NCBI GenBank assembly: GCA_027943335.1 | Contig: BSBK01007032.1 | Coordinates: 132,501-196,500 of the forward strand | From: Chamaecyparis obtusa | Taxonomy: Eukaryota; Streptophyta; Pinopsida; Cupressales; Cupressaceae | Reading direction: 5' to 3' | Length of the DNA: 64,000 nt | Shown: piece by piece, positions 48,914-59,600 of the stretch | Numbering within the stretch: position 1 is the first letter of the stretch | Layout: the number at the start of each line of letters is the position of its first letter | Program-made: the position numbers and the translations under genes | Notes under the pieces: generated by a model | Told to the model about the DNA's origin: nothing | Databases searched by the model: none | The model's input: the letters and a program-made list of their open reading frames with translations, nothing else

Positions 48914-48918
48914 TAATC

Positions 48919-51782
48919 TGATGTTAAAGAAGAAAAAGCATTAGTTGCCCAAGTTGAAAAGAAAGCTGATTGGATTATAGACAGTGGTTGTTCACATCAT
49001 ATGACTGGAGATGTGAAGAAGTTCATAAAGTTTAACAATTATGATGAAGGAATTATTAGAGTTGGTAACAATGCACCTTGTTTGATTAAAGGTATAGGAT
49101 CTATTACTCTTGATGGAAAGACTAATACTGATGATGTTTACTTTGTTGATGGATTGAAACATAATCTTTTGAGTGTTGGATAGTTAGTGGATAACGGATA
49201 TCAAGTTTGGTTTACTGAGAAAACTTGTGTGATAAAGGATAAAGATGGAAATCTAATTGGAATTGGATCTAGAACTAGAGGTAATGTATTTCAGTTGAAT
49301 CCTACTGAGATGACATGCTTGATTACTAAAATTGATGACAGTTGGTTATGGCATAGAAGGTTTTGTCATATAAACTTTGATAATATTGTGAAAGTGAGTA
49401 CTACACTTGCAGTAAGGGATTTGCCTAAAATTATGAAGCCTACTAACATGATTTGCAAAGAATGTGTGATGGCTAAGTAGAAGATAAGTTCATTTTCTAG
49501 TAAGAAGTTCACAACGGCATAAAAGTTGGATATTGTTCATACAAACTTGAGTGGTCCTACCAGGACTAGAGGATTCTATGGAGAAAGGTATTTTATGATT
49601 CTTGTTGATGATTTTACAAGAATGATGTGGATTGCATTTTTGAAAGAAAAATCTGAAGCATTTGATAAGTTTAAGATCATTAAGAATAAAGTTGAGAATG
49701 AATCTGGAATGAAGATTAAATGTTTGAGATCTGATAGAGGTGGAGAATTTACTTCTAGAGAATTTAACACTTTTTGTGAAGTGAATGGTATTAAGAGACA
49801 ATTTTCAGCCCCTGGAACACCTGAACAAAATGGTATTGCAGAAAGAAGAAATAGGTCAGTAACAGAAGCAGCAAGAGCTATGTTATTTGAGAATGACTTG
49901 GCGAAGACATTTTGGAGAGAAGCAGTGAATACAACAGTATGTACAATGAACAGAGTACAAATCAGAGCAGACACATATAAGACACCTTATGAATTATGGT
50001 TTGGACATGCACCCTCAGTTAAGTATTTTAGAATTTTTGGAAGCAAATGTTATGTAAAGAGAGATGATGATATTGGAAAGTTTGACTCTAGAAGTGATGA
50101 AGGTATTTTTCTTGGATATTCTTTGAAAAGCAAAGCATATAGATGTTACAATAAGAGAACTAAAAATATTGTTGAACAAGTTATTGGAAGTTTGGATAGA
50201 GGTGTTATGACTAGAAATAAGGTACATTTATGTTTGATTTCTCAAATTGAACCTAAATCTACTAATGAAGCTTGTAAAGATGAACATTAGATTAATGCTA
50301 TGAAAGAAGAACTAGATCAAATTGAAAAGAACAAGACATGGGAATTGGTTCCTAGACCTAAAGACAAGAATGTGATTGGAACTAAATGGGTATTCAGAAA
50401 AAAGATGAATGAACAATGAGAAGTAGTAAGAAACAAAGCAAGATTAGTATGTAAGGGTACTCACAGCAAGAAGGAATTGACTATGAAGAAACCTTTGCAC
50501 CAGTAGCAAGACTTGAAGCAGTAAGAATATTTTTGGCTTATGCAGCTTTTAAGAAATTCAAAGTGTATCAGATGGATGTGAAGTCTGCATTTCTGAATGG
50601 TGAATTGGAAGAGAAGTCTACATTGAGCAACCTGAAGGTTTTCCTTTGACTCAAGAAGGAGATATGGTATGTAAACTGAAGAAAGCATTATATGGACTAA
50701 AGCAAGCACCTACAACTTGGTATGCTAGATTGGATAAGTATTTGTTGAAATTGGGATTTACTAAAGGAACAACAGATAGTAATCTATACAAAAAAGAAAT
50801 TGAAAATGGAATGTTAGTTATAGGTATTTTTGTTGATGACATTATCTTTGGAGGAGAAGATGAAGCTAGTGACAAATTTGCTGATGAAATGAAGACTAAA
50901 TTTGAAATGAGCATGATTAGTGAGATGAAATACTTTTTGGGATTATAGATAACATAGAAAAATGATGGTATCTTTGTTATTCAGACAAAGTACTTGAATG
51001 ATTTGCTAAAAAGATTTGGAATGGAGAACTGTAAACCAGTTGGAGCACCTATGGTTATAGGACACAAACTATCAAGCAAAGATGAAACACCGGCAGTTGA
51101 GCAGAAGAAATACAGATCCATGATTGGAGGATTGCAGTACTTAACACACACTAGACCAGATACACAACATTCAGTTGGAATGGTAGCAAGATTTCAAGCT
51201 GAACCTAGAGAGTCACATTATGCAGTAGTAAAGAGGATATTGAGATATTTAAGAGGCACAATGGACTATGGATTATGGTATGAAAAATTTGATGATTTCA
51301 CCCTATGTGCATATATAGATGCTGATTGGGGAGGTAGTGTTGATGATAAGAAAAGCACCAGTGGTGGAGCCTTTTTTCTTTGAGGAAGATTAATTTCTTG
51401 GTTGAGAAAGAAGTAGAATTGTATTTCACAAAGTATAGCAGAAGCAAAATATGTAGCAGCAGCAAACAATTGTAACCAGATAATTTGGATGAAGCAGATG
51501 CTGAAGGATATTAGAATTAAATTTGTTGAGCTTGTTGTCATACATTGTGACAACACCATCATAGTCAGTATGTCTAAGAATAATGTTTTACATTCTAAGA
51601 CTAAGCATATAGAGATCAAGTATCATGTTGTAAGAGAGAAAGTAGTTGAGAAAGAAGTTAGACTGGAATACATAAACACAAAGGAATAGATAGCAGACAT
51701 ATTTACAAAGCCTTTTCCTAAGGATACATTTAAGTATGTGAGAGGTATGCTTGGGGTTATGCCCCAGCCTACTTTTAAGTAA
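48919..51782 (+). pseudogene. TE5 Pol (protease, integrase, RT, RNase H), decayed
   Basis: It continues the gag frame. Protease is DWIIDSGCSHHMTGD (48968). Integrase has SWLWHRRFCHINF and the core motifs HTNLSGP, SDRGGEF and GIAERRNR; the first catalytic Asp is Asn. The integrase-RT linker is shorter than in TE7. RT has [25 protein letters not shown] and FVDDIIFGG, with frameshifts near 50,457 and 50,616. RNase H has DYGLWYE and YIDADWGGSVDD, ending at 51782 after DIFTKPFPKDTF. Stops such as GLxITxKND and KKxNCIS are TAG where relatives have Gln. Confidence 0.9.
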
Positions 51783-52138
51783 TGATATAATTGGTTGCAT
51801 CTGTCCAGTGGTATATGATCCCTATCTTTTTCTAGATTGGATGTTGGTACTTCCTCTATGGGGGAGTGTGTGTATCTTAGCTAAGTCATGAGGACTCTTG
51901 TGAATGTATTTTCTGAAACAATGTCTTTTGACATTGAGTTTTTGTTGACATAGTGATGAAATTTTTGTCATTGATGTCAATGGGGGAGAAGTGTACATGA
52001 AAAACCCTGTGTAATAGGATAATGAAGCAAGATTTGAAGAACTTTCAGAGTATCAGTGCAGCAGTATTGGATTTTTGGAACATTGGATGTTTTTCATCTA
52101 TGTTGCCATCAATGCTAATTGGGGAGATTGTTAGGAAT
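51783..52138 (+). other. TE5 3' untranslated region and polypurine tract
   Basis: Non-coding. It holds CTATGGGGGAGTG, CATTGATGTCAATGGGGGAG and the terminal CATCAATGCTAATTGGGGAG before the LTR. Confidence 0.65.
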
Positions 52139-53342
52139 GAATGTTGGATGTTGGCAGCCATTCTGTAGTAGTTGTTGTTGCATTCATGACTATGATTGTT
52201 ATTGATGTCAACACAGTGATCTTCTGGAGATTAGTAGAGAAGCAGACAGTGTTTTGATTAGCGCACGTGGGATATTGCAGTTGGAGCTATGTGATTTTGA
52301 TGTTATACTCTTTGATATGTTATTTGTCTATGGTTAAGAGCACATATATTAATTCATTGATTCATGAAAGTTATGAGTATTTTGGTAAAAGCAGTATTCA
52401 GGCAGTGTTCCTAAGTAGCGGTTTGTGGAAATCGAATGATATCTCCTAATCAGGATGGAATCTAGTTTTGCACAGTTAAAGGGAAGTTTGAGACACATTG
52501 ATGGTGATGTGTTTCATAGTGCAAACTTTGAGGTCACACAAGTGAAGAGTTATTGCATCTAGAAGCTGACAATTTTGTGTAATTTTGATGTAGCATTTGG
52601 AAACTTTTATTTTGTAATTGTGTGCCGACTCATTTGTAATTATTTGAGTGTGGTATAAAGGAAGGAATGTTTTTCCTTATTGTATGGAGTTTTAATATGA
52701 AAGAAGTGTGAGCATGGTTTTGGTTGCATGCAAATGTAAGCATGAAGTGAAGAAAAGAGTCGAAGAGGTTGTGAAAGTGAAATTGTGAAGGAAGACATGC
52801 GAAGTACAAAGATCTGGAATTGACATTTGATGTAACAGTGAGTGTGGTTTGGCATAGTAAGGAGGTAACATATTTCATATTATTCTGCTGAATAATATTA
52901 AGGTTATTTTGATAGTGTGTTTACTGATCTTACCCTAAAGCTGTTTGGGCAGTGGGTCCTTCTATCTTCCATAGCTCTTAACAGGGTTAGAATCTTTTAA
53001 CAGGGATTCAAAATCTCCTAAGAGGGATTTATATGTACTGAATGTATTTCATAAGACTCCTAACAGAGTCCATCCTCTCACAAGGAATATTTATATTAGT
53101 GCATCTTTTTTTGGCATCATTCCCAGTGGGGTTTACTCTTTGATCAAGAGGTTCCCTAGTCAACATATCTTGTGTTATTGTGTCATTGTGTATGAATATC
53201 TTTGTATGGTTAGTAATTGCATTGCTTACTTGGTCAAATGTTGTTGAAGATGATAAAAGTTATAATTATCTGATAACTAATTCACCCCCCCCCCCCCCCC
53301 GCCCCCCCTCTCAGTTATGTTGGTGGAATTTACTTTCTAACA
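52139..53342 (+). repeat. TE5 3' LTR
   Basis: It starts TGTTAGGAATGAATG and ends TTTCTAACA. Its C tract has grown to 16 C, one G and 7 C (53285-53308), against 11 C in the 5' copy. Confidence 0.92.
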
Positions 53343-53347
53343 GAGGC

Positions 53348-53610
53348 CCTAGTGTAAGATTTGAGAACCCCTTTCAAGTTTCTGGCATCATGAAAAAAAG
53401 CTTTTCCCATAGCTATAGTGTCATCAACAAACTTCTCATGCATATTAAATTAATTGAGGAAGGATGTAGCCCTTTTAGAATGCCTTCACAAATTAATTGT
53501 TGGATATACCTTCCTATACTTCCTGCTATTATAGTAAATAGTAAAGGGGAGATAGGATCACCCCGCTTTAAGCCCCTAGAATTGTTGAAGAAGGGATAAG
53601 AGGAACCATT
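53348..53610 (-). pseudogene. LINE copy b, 5' part: RT palm
   Basis: Minus strand: VLINGSSYPFFNNSRG, KRGDPISPLLFTIIAGSIG, then after a frame break HEKFVDDTIAMGKAF with the catalytic FVDD, and LKSYTRAS at the TE5 junction. The next codons lie at 39629 and below. No upstream endonuclease is present, so the insertion was 5'-truncated near 53,610, as is common for LINEs. Confidence 0.88.
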
Positions 53611-53644
53611 TATAAGGACAACACACTATTACATAAGAGGGTAA

Positions 53645-53757
53645 CTTAAGACAATTTTTTAAGACAAATCAATATTTTGTCTTAAATATTTAAATTGCTA
53701 TTTAAATATTTTAAATTAATGATTAAAACTATTTTTATTGTCTTAAATTAAGACAAA
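53645..53757. repeat. AT-rich nested inverted repeats, possible MITE remnant
   Basis: AAATATTTAAAT (53684-53695) and ATTTAAATATTT (53700-53711) form a perfect 12-bp stem with loop TGCT. An outer pair TTAAGACAAT (53646-53655) and ATTGTCTTAA (53737-53746) encloses it. GTCTTAAATTAAGAC near the right end is a further dyad. No transposase or clear TSD. Confidence 0.5.
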
Positions 53758-54916
53758 AGTAAACATGCATTTTTTATTTGAATAAGTGGCAAATAATTTT
53801 TCATTTTGGGGCAAAGAGCGGCAAAAAGGGATTTCATTCGAAAGAGATTTTTCCTAAAGATAAGGGTGAAATAGCAAACAAGAGAAGGTTTTCCAGGTTG
53901 CAAATGGCATTTGTCTTCGCCTCTGGATATCTTTGTACCGTAGGGGAACGTGGGCACTTCTAGGAAAGTTGAAGTATGTTTATCTGCACTTTTCTGTTTA
54001 ACCTTTTACAAAATAGATTGCACTATTTAGATATGCACTATTCATTTCTTCTATTATTGACACCTAAACTTTCAGTGTGGATTGAAAATTATAGCAGTTT
54101 CTTAAGTCATTTTCTCTGTTCTTAAATCACGATTGTGAAATAATTCTAGTTTAAGAAAAAATGTCAAAACACACTCTGTCTTGGATGAAAGTTGAAACAA
54201 ATTTAAACAAATTACATTTTCTTAAGTCATTTTCTCAGTTCTTCCCTCTTAGTAAAAATCTCAAGAATATAGGGTTTTCCTCTCAAAATTGATCTCGATG
54301 GTGACAGGGAAAAGGACATGGACATAGGTTATGGTGATTTCTTGATCCCTACTTGCAAGGATTCTCATAATATCATCTTCTCTCATCCTCATTGTGTTTG
54401 AAGATGAAAGAAGCCATACACTATTACAGAGCCTTGTCAGAACATATTTTTAGAAGAGTGCTTCCATATGGTTTCTTCACTTTTGCCCATTGCTATTTGT
54501 TTAATGACATAAAGGAGAATATTGCCACATATTCTAGAAAATGTAGCTCTGTAGACACTGCTTCCCCTTGTAGATATCAATTTTATATAAACCATAAAGG
54601 ATCCATCTCCATGTCATCATAGAAAAACCTAGCCTAGCCCTGCTTTGTATTTTTTGTCCTCTGTCTTGTAGAAAGAGTGTGATTTTTGGTAAGTTTTTTT
54701 GTTTCAAGATGTCATGTTTTTTTTTTAACTTAAGCTATAAACAAGTAAAAAACCAATAATTAAATAATATGAAGAATAAGATAATTTTATATAACTTTGT
54801 AATTTCTTTGGGCATTGAGAGCAATTAGGGTTTTCCTTTTCCATGAACACAGAGAAATTAAAGTTTTAGTACAAAGGCTATAGATTTTATTATTTAATTG
54901 ATTTTCTAATATCTAC
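53758..54916. other. Unassigned single-copy-looking sequence
   Basis: Short ORFs only (53778-53963 and 54392-54622 on the plus strand, 61 and 76 residues). I recognise neither. No repeat shared with the rest of the window. It could include remains of the receptor-kinase locus that follows. Confidence 0.35.
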
Positions 54917-55290
54917 ATGGCTTATGGAGCATGTTATCCCAATGAAGTGTGTGGTTGTGTCCAGGGCTTCCCAAAGTCCAACGAGTTTCATGTTTGGTAG
55001 TCAAGTGGCTACAAATGACAGACACCTCTTCACTGCTCTTCCACAAAGGGTGCCACCAATGAATTCTTTGAGGAAAGAATAGACACTTTCCCAAAGGAGG
55101 AGTTTTCTTAATCAATAATGAGCCAACACAGCAAGGTTGCAAACTGCTCATGTACAACTTTCTCTCTTGCTACTTCTGATCAACCCATCTACAAACAATG
55201 GTTTGGAGAATGGCTTAGAATACATGATTCATTTGTTGGCCAATATATTTTCATTAGGCTGGTTGCATCTAGGTTATGTGTCTAAACATC
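54917..55290 (+). pseudogene. Fragment of a G-type lectin S-receptor-like kinase
   Basis: Plus-strand reading with shifts: AYGACYPNEVCGCVQGFPKS, EFHVW, TPLHCSSTKGATNEFFEE, DTFPKGG, QQGCKLLMYNF, then QWFGEWLRIHDSFVGQYIFI and RLVASRL. This matches the cysteine-rich (EGF/PAN) part of S-domain receptor kinases, just before the transmembrane segment, where family members read like LxIHDSxxGQxxFIRLAAS. There is a TAG after HVW and a frame change near 55,070 and another near 55,165. No lectin or kinase domain is visible nearby. TE7 begins 18 bp downstream. Confidence 0.65.
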
Positions 55291-55307
55291 TGAAGGAAGC
55301 AACAAAG

Positions 55308-56611
55308 TGTTGGAGATTTTCCAGCAGGCCAGTACTAACTGTATGTTTGTCACTGATGACAACATATGGAAAGTAGCATGTGTGGAAGTCTTATGCAGTA
55401 AGATTTCAATATATGTAGTATGGACATGATATCAACATGATATCATGGGCATAAAGGTTAACTATTAGTATAGACAGTTATATAGCAGCTTGTGTCAGCA
55501 ATGTTCTTGACAGAGTTACAGGCAGTGTTCTGTGTACAGTTGTTCATACAGTTATCATGGAGCTCTGCACCCTTGGATATATGATGAAGACATGATAGTG
55601 ATGTTTTAGTTATGGACACATAGTCTGATGATGAATACAAGTGAAGTTATGTAGTCACTATTCGCCAGCAGCAGTTTCATGTGTTTATTCAGAAGAGGCA
55701 ACAAAGATTTTATTAGTTCCAGAGTTGCACCTATGTTTAGGGTATGCACCCTTGGAGTTAAGCTTGGAGAAGAGCTATTGATGTTTAGTTAAGAGTGCAT
55801 GATTTAATTCAGCTCAAGGAGAAAGATCCAGTTGTTTTGGAAGAGCCGACAATGTGTAGCATGCGTCTACAATTATCTTAATTAGATAGGTCCCAGAATG
55901 TGTTGTGTCCATAGTAGAGCTGATAGGATGTTTGTATAAGTTTTCTATGGTTTCTCTAATATGATTTCATGGGGGTTCTAATAGGCTGACCTGATTATAT
56001 CATTTAGAGGAAATATATTTATATGCAGTCATTTGTGATTGCTAAAGTGTGGTTCATGGTTGATGAAGAAGAGAAGAGCAGAGTGTGCAAAGTGTGGAAC
56101 CATCAGAAGAAGGTCTATGTGACCAAGTAGAGTACTTTTCCTATACATTGGAGCTGATCCAAACAAGAAAGTATACGCGCAGTTCACCAAGATCTAGATA
56201 TAGTGTGTATTTGTTATTTAGAAGGTTGTAGCCTTCGCATCTTTGAGCAGTGAGCTCTTGGACTGTGTAACCTCTCCCCTAACAAGGACAATTGTAAAAG
56301 ACTCATAATAGGGTCTGACCCTTGACCAAGTCTATTGTACTTAATATATTGTAAAGCTACTTCTAACAGTGTAAAGGATCTTCTAGCAAGAATCATAATA
56401 CACTAGTACAGAATATTAGTGGGTGTCAATTCCCACTGGGGTTTTTACCTATTTAGTTTTCCCCATAACCAAAATATTGGTGTTGTGTTCATATGTTCTT
56501 TCATTGTGTTTATTCTTTATGTTTAAGTATACTTAATTGGATAAAGAATTGAATCTTGTAGATAACTGATTCACCCCCCCTCTCAGTTATCTCTTGGGAC
56601 TATTCCTAACA
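55308..56611 (+). repeat. TE7 5' LTR
   Basis: It starts TGTTGGAGATTTTCC and ends TTCCTAACA. It contains a TATA-like TATTTATA at 56016, a CTAACAGGG-type array (about 56,270-56,385) and a C-tract hairpin with perfect 9-bp arms (56561-56591). Confidence 0.92.
56016..56023 (+). promoter_or_regulatory. TATA-like box in TE7 5' LTR
   Basis: TATTTATA in an AT-rich stretch after AGAGGAAATA; the same site is in the 3' LTR near 61,845. Confidence 0.4.
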
Positions 56612-56613
56612 AT

Positions 56614-56625
56614 TGGTATTAGAGC
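56614..56625 (+). promoter_or_regulatory. TE7 primer binding site
   Basis: TGGTATTAGAGC differs from the initiator Met site TGGTATCAGAGC by one C-to-T change. Confidence 0.85.
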
Positions 56626-56668
56626 CAAGTGCCTTGGAGAGAAAGTTTAACAGCTTGAGGTTGATCAA

Positions 56669-59600
56669 ATGGCATTATTTAGAAAAGAAAGTCCTAAGTT
56701 TGATGGAGAGAATTATCTTGATTGGAAGAACAAGATGGTGACTCATTTGCAGTGCATTGCTTTGGAAGTTTTTAATGTAACTATCAAAGAAACCAAGATT
56801 TCTACCCTAGAAGATCTTGGAAAGGATGATGCTACTAAAACAAAAAAGGAATTATTTCATCACAATGCTATAGCAAAAGAATCCCTTATCAGTGCCCTAT
56901 CTGATAGTGAATTTTCAGAGTTAAAGAAAGTTGACACCACCCATGAAATATGGAAGCACCTAGAAGACATGTTTGAAGGTGACAAGCAAGCAAAGGATGT
57001 GCATAAAAAAACATGGAAGAAAAGATACAATGCATTAGAGATGCTACCTAAAGAAAACATCGGATCTTACAATCAAAGGATCAATGAAGCAGTTGCTGGA
57101 ATCAAGAACAATGGTGGAGAGATCTCAGAGGAAGACATCATGGACAAGTTGATGACTACCCTTACTCCAGAATATGAAAACAAGATCAACATTTTTGATG
57201 AGACCATGAAGCTTACATCTAATTTCAAGAGAGAGACCTTGATCAGTAAGATGTTAGCTTTTGCAATTTCAAGATTGAAGAAAGAACCAAAAAGTGAGAT
57301 AGCCCTCAAAGCAACAGTTCATGGTAAGAAATCTGCAAACACTTCTGGTAATTTTGATGATGATGATGAAGAGAAAACTTTACATGATTTTATTGTGATG
57401 ATTTCCAAAAGAGAAAAGAAAGGGAAAGGAAAATATGAAGGTCTTTTACCATTCAAGTGTTTTTCATGTAATAAGATAGGTCACTTTGCATCTAAGTGTC
57501 CCACTAGAGCTACAAAGCTCAAAAAGGATTAAAAACCTAAGTACACTAAGGAATGTTACTATGCTGGAGATGGAGTTTCTGATGATGAATTAGGAGAAGA
57601 AGAAATAGGATTCATTTCTATGGTAGACAAAATGCTTGATAAGACAAATCACAAAGATGAGAAAGAGGAACAAGAGCTAGCATTAATCTCCCAAGAAGAC
57701 ATTAGGACATACTGGATTATAGACAGTGGTTGCTCACATCACATGATAGGTGGTAAAGGCAGATTTGTTCATCTAGACAAATACAATGGTGGTATGGTTA
57801 GATTCAGAGACAACACTCCGAAACCTATAATTGTTAAAGAAGCCATCACTTTGGATGGAAAGAATAGTACTGATGATGTTCTCTATGTTGATGGTTTGAA
57901 ACATAACCTTCTCAGTGTTGGACAGTTACTTGGAAAAGGCTATCAGTTGGAGTTCAAAGATGACAAATGCATCATTAACAACAAAGATGGTGTTATGATT
58001 GCATCGGGTTCAAAGACAAGAGGTAATGATTTTCAACTCAATTCAGAGGAAAGTTGTTTTTTTGCTAAGGTTGATGATAGTTGGTTATGGCATAAAAGAC
58101 TATGTCATATCAATTTTGATAACATAGTAAAGATAAACAATGTTATGGCAGTAAGAGATCTACCTAGCATAGCAAATCCAGTTGATACTATATGCAGGGA
58201 ATGTGTGATGGGAAAGCATGTGAGAAATTCATTCAGGAGCAAGAAAAAGTCAGCAGAGAACAAGTTGGATCTGATTCATATAGACCTATGTGGTCTAACT
58301 CAAACAAGGTCATACTATGGTGAAAGGTATTTCATTTTATTTGTTGATGATTATACTAGGATGATGTGGGTTGCATTCTGGAAAGATAAGTCAAAAGCAT
58401 TTGAAAAGTTCAAAATATTCAAAGCTAAGGTTGAGAATGAATCTAGAGTTAAGATAAAATGTTTGAGATTGGATAGAGGAGGAGAATTCACCTCTGATAG
58501 ATTCTATGAGTACTATGAAGAACATGGCATAAATAGATAGTTAAGTTCACCTAGAACCCCTCAGCAGAATGGGATTGCAAAAAGAAGGAATAGGATCATC
58601 CTTGATACAATACACACCATCATGATTGAAGGAAAAGTGGCACACACCTATTGGAGAGATGCAGTCAATATAACAGTCTATACCATCAATAGAATTCAAT
58701 TGAGACCAGGCGCTGACAAAACACCATATGATCTTTGGTTTGGTAATGTTCCCATAGTAAAATACTTCAGAATATTTGGAAGCAAGTGCTACATCAAGAG
58801 GGATGAAGCAGTAGGCAAGTTTGATGCAAGAAGTGATGAAGGTATTTTCCTTGGTTACTCTACTAAAAGTAAAGCTTATAGATGTTTCAATTTAAGATTG
58901 AAAAAGATCATTGAAAGTTCTCATGTTAAGATTGATGAGAAGCTCATGATTCAAGAAAGATATCATGATTACTCACCCATGATTGAAGATGAACCTAGAC
59001 CCTCTACTAGTGAGATAGTCATTGACGAAATGTTTGACATCATTGATGTGTTGTTTAATGACCCTGAGACAAGTGAAGAAGAAACTCCTAAGGCTGATGA
59101 TTCAAAGTCAACCAAGGTTCCAAAGTCTACATCTAGAAACCATTCCAAGAAAGATATCATTGGAGATCAGAGCACAAAATTCCTAACAAGATTACAAGCA
59201 AAGAAATTAGCTAATGATGATGTGGTATGTTTACTATCTCAGATTGAGCCCTTAAGTGTTGAAGATACTTGTAATGATTCAGATTGGCATGATGCTACAA
59301 AAGAAGAACCTGATCAGATTATAAAAAATGACACTTGGGAACTGGTCCCAAGACCTAGTGATAAAAATGTGATTGGACCAAAGTGGATATTCAAAAACAA
59401 GATGAATGAAGATTGCACAATAGTAAGAAACAAAGCAAGGTTAGTATGTAAAGGATATGCACAAAGAGAAGGCATTGATTATTTAGACACATTTGTACCT
59501 GTGATTATATTAGAAGCTATTAATTTTTTTCAAGCCTATGTTACAGTTAAAAACTTCAAAGTGTATCAAATGGATGTAAAGTCAGCATTCCTAAATGGAG

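Larger units (their letters stand above)
39630..53342 (+). mobile_element. TE5: Ty1/copia element inserted in LINE copy b, itself split by TE6
   Basis: LTRs lie at 39630-40830 (1201 bp) and 52139-53342 (1204 bp). TSD GAGGC is perfect (39625-39629 and 53343-53347). PBS TGGTATCAGAGTGG is at 40833 and the polypurine tract AATTGGGGAGAT precedes the 3' LTR. Subtracting TE6 leaves about 6.7 kb, a normal copia length. The first LTR begins TATTAGG instead of TGTTAGG (one transition). Confidence 0.93.
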
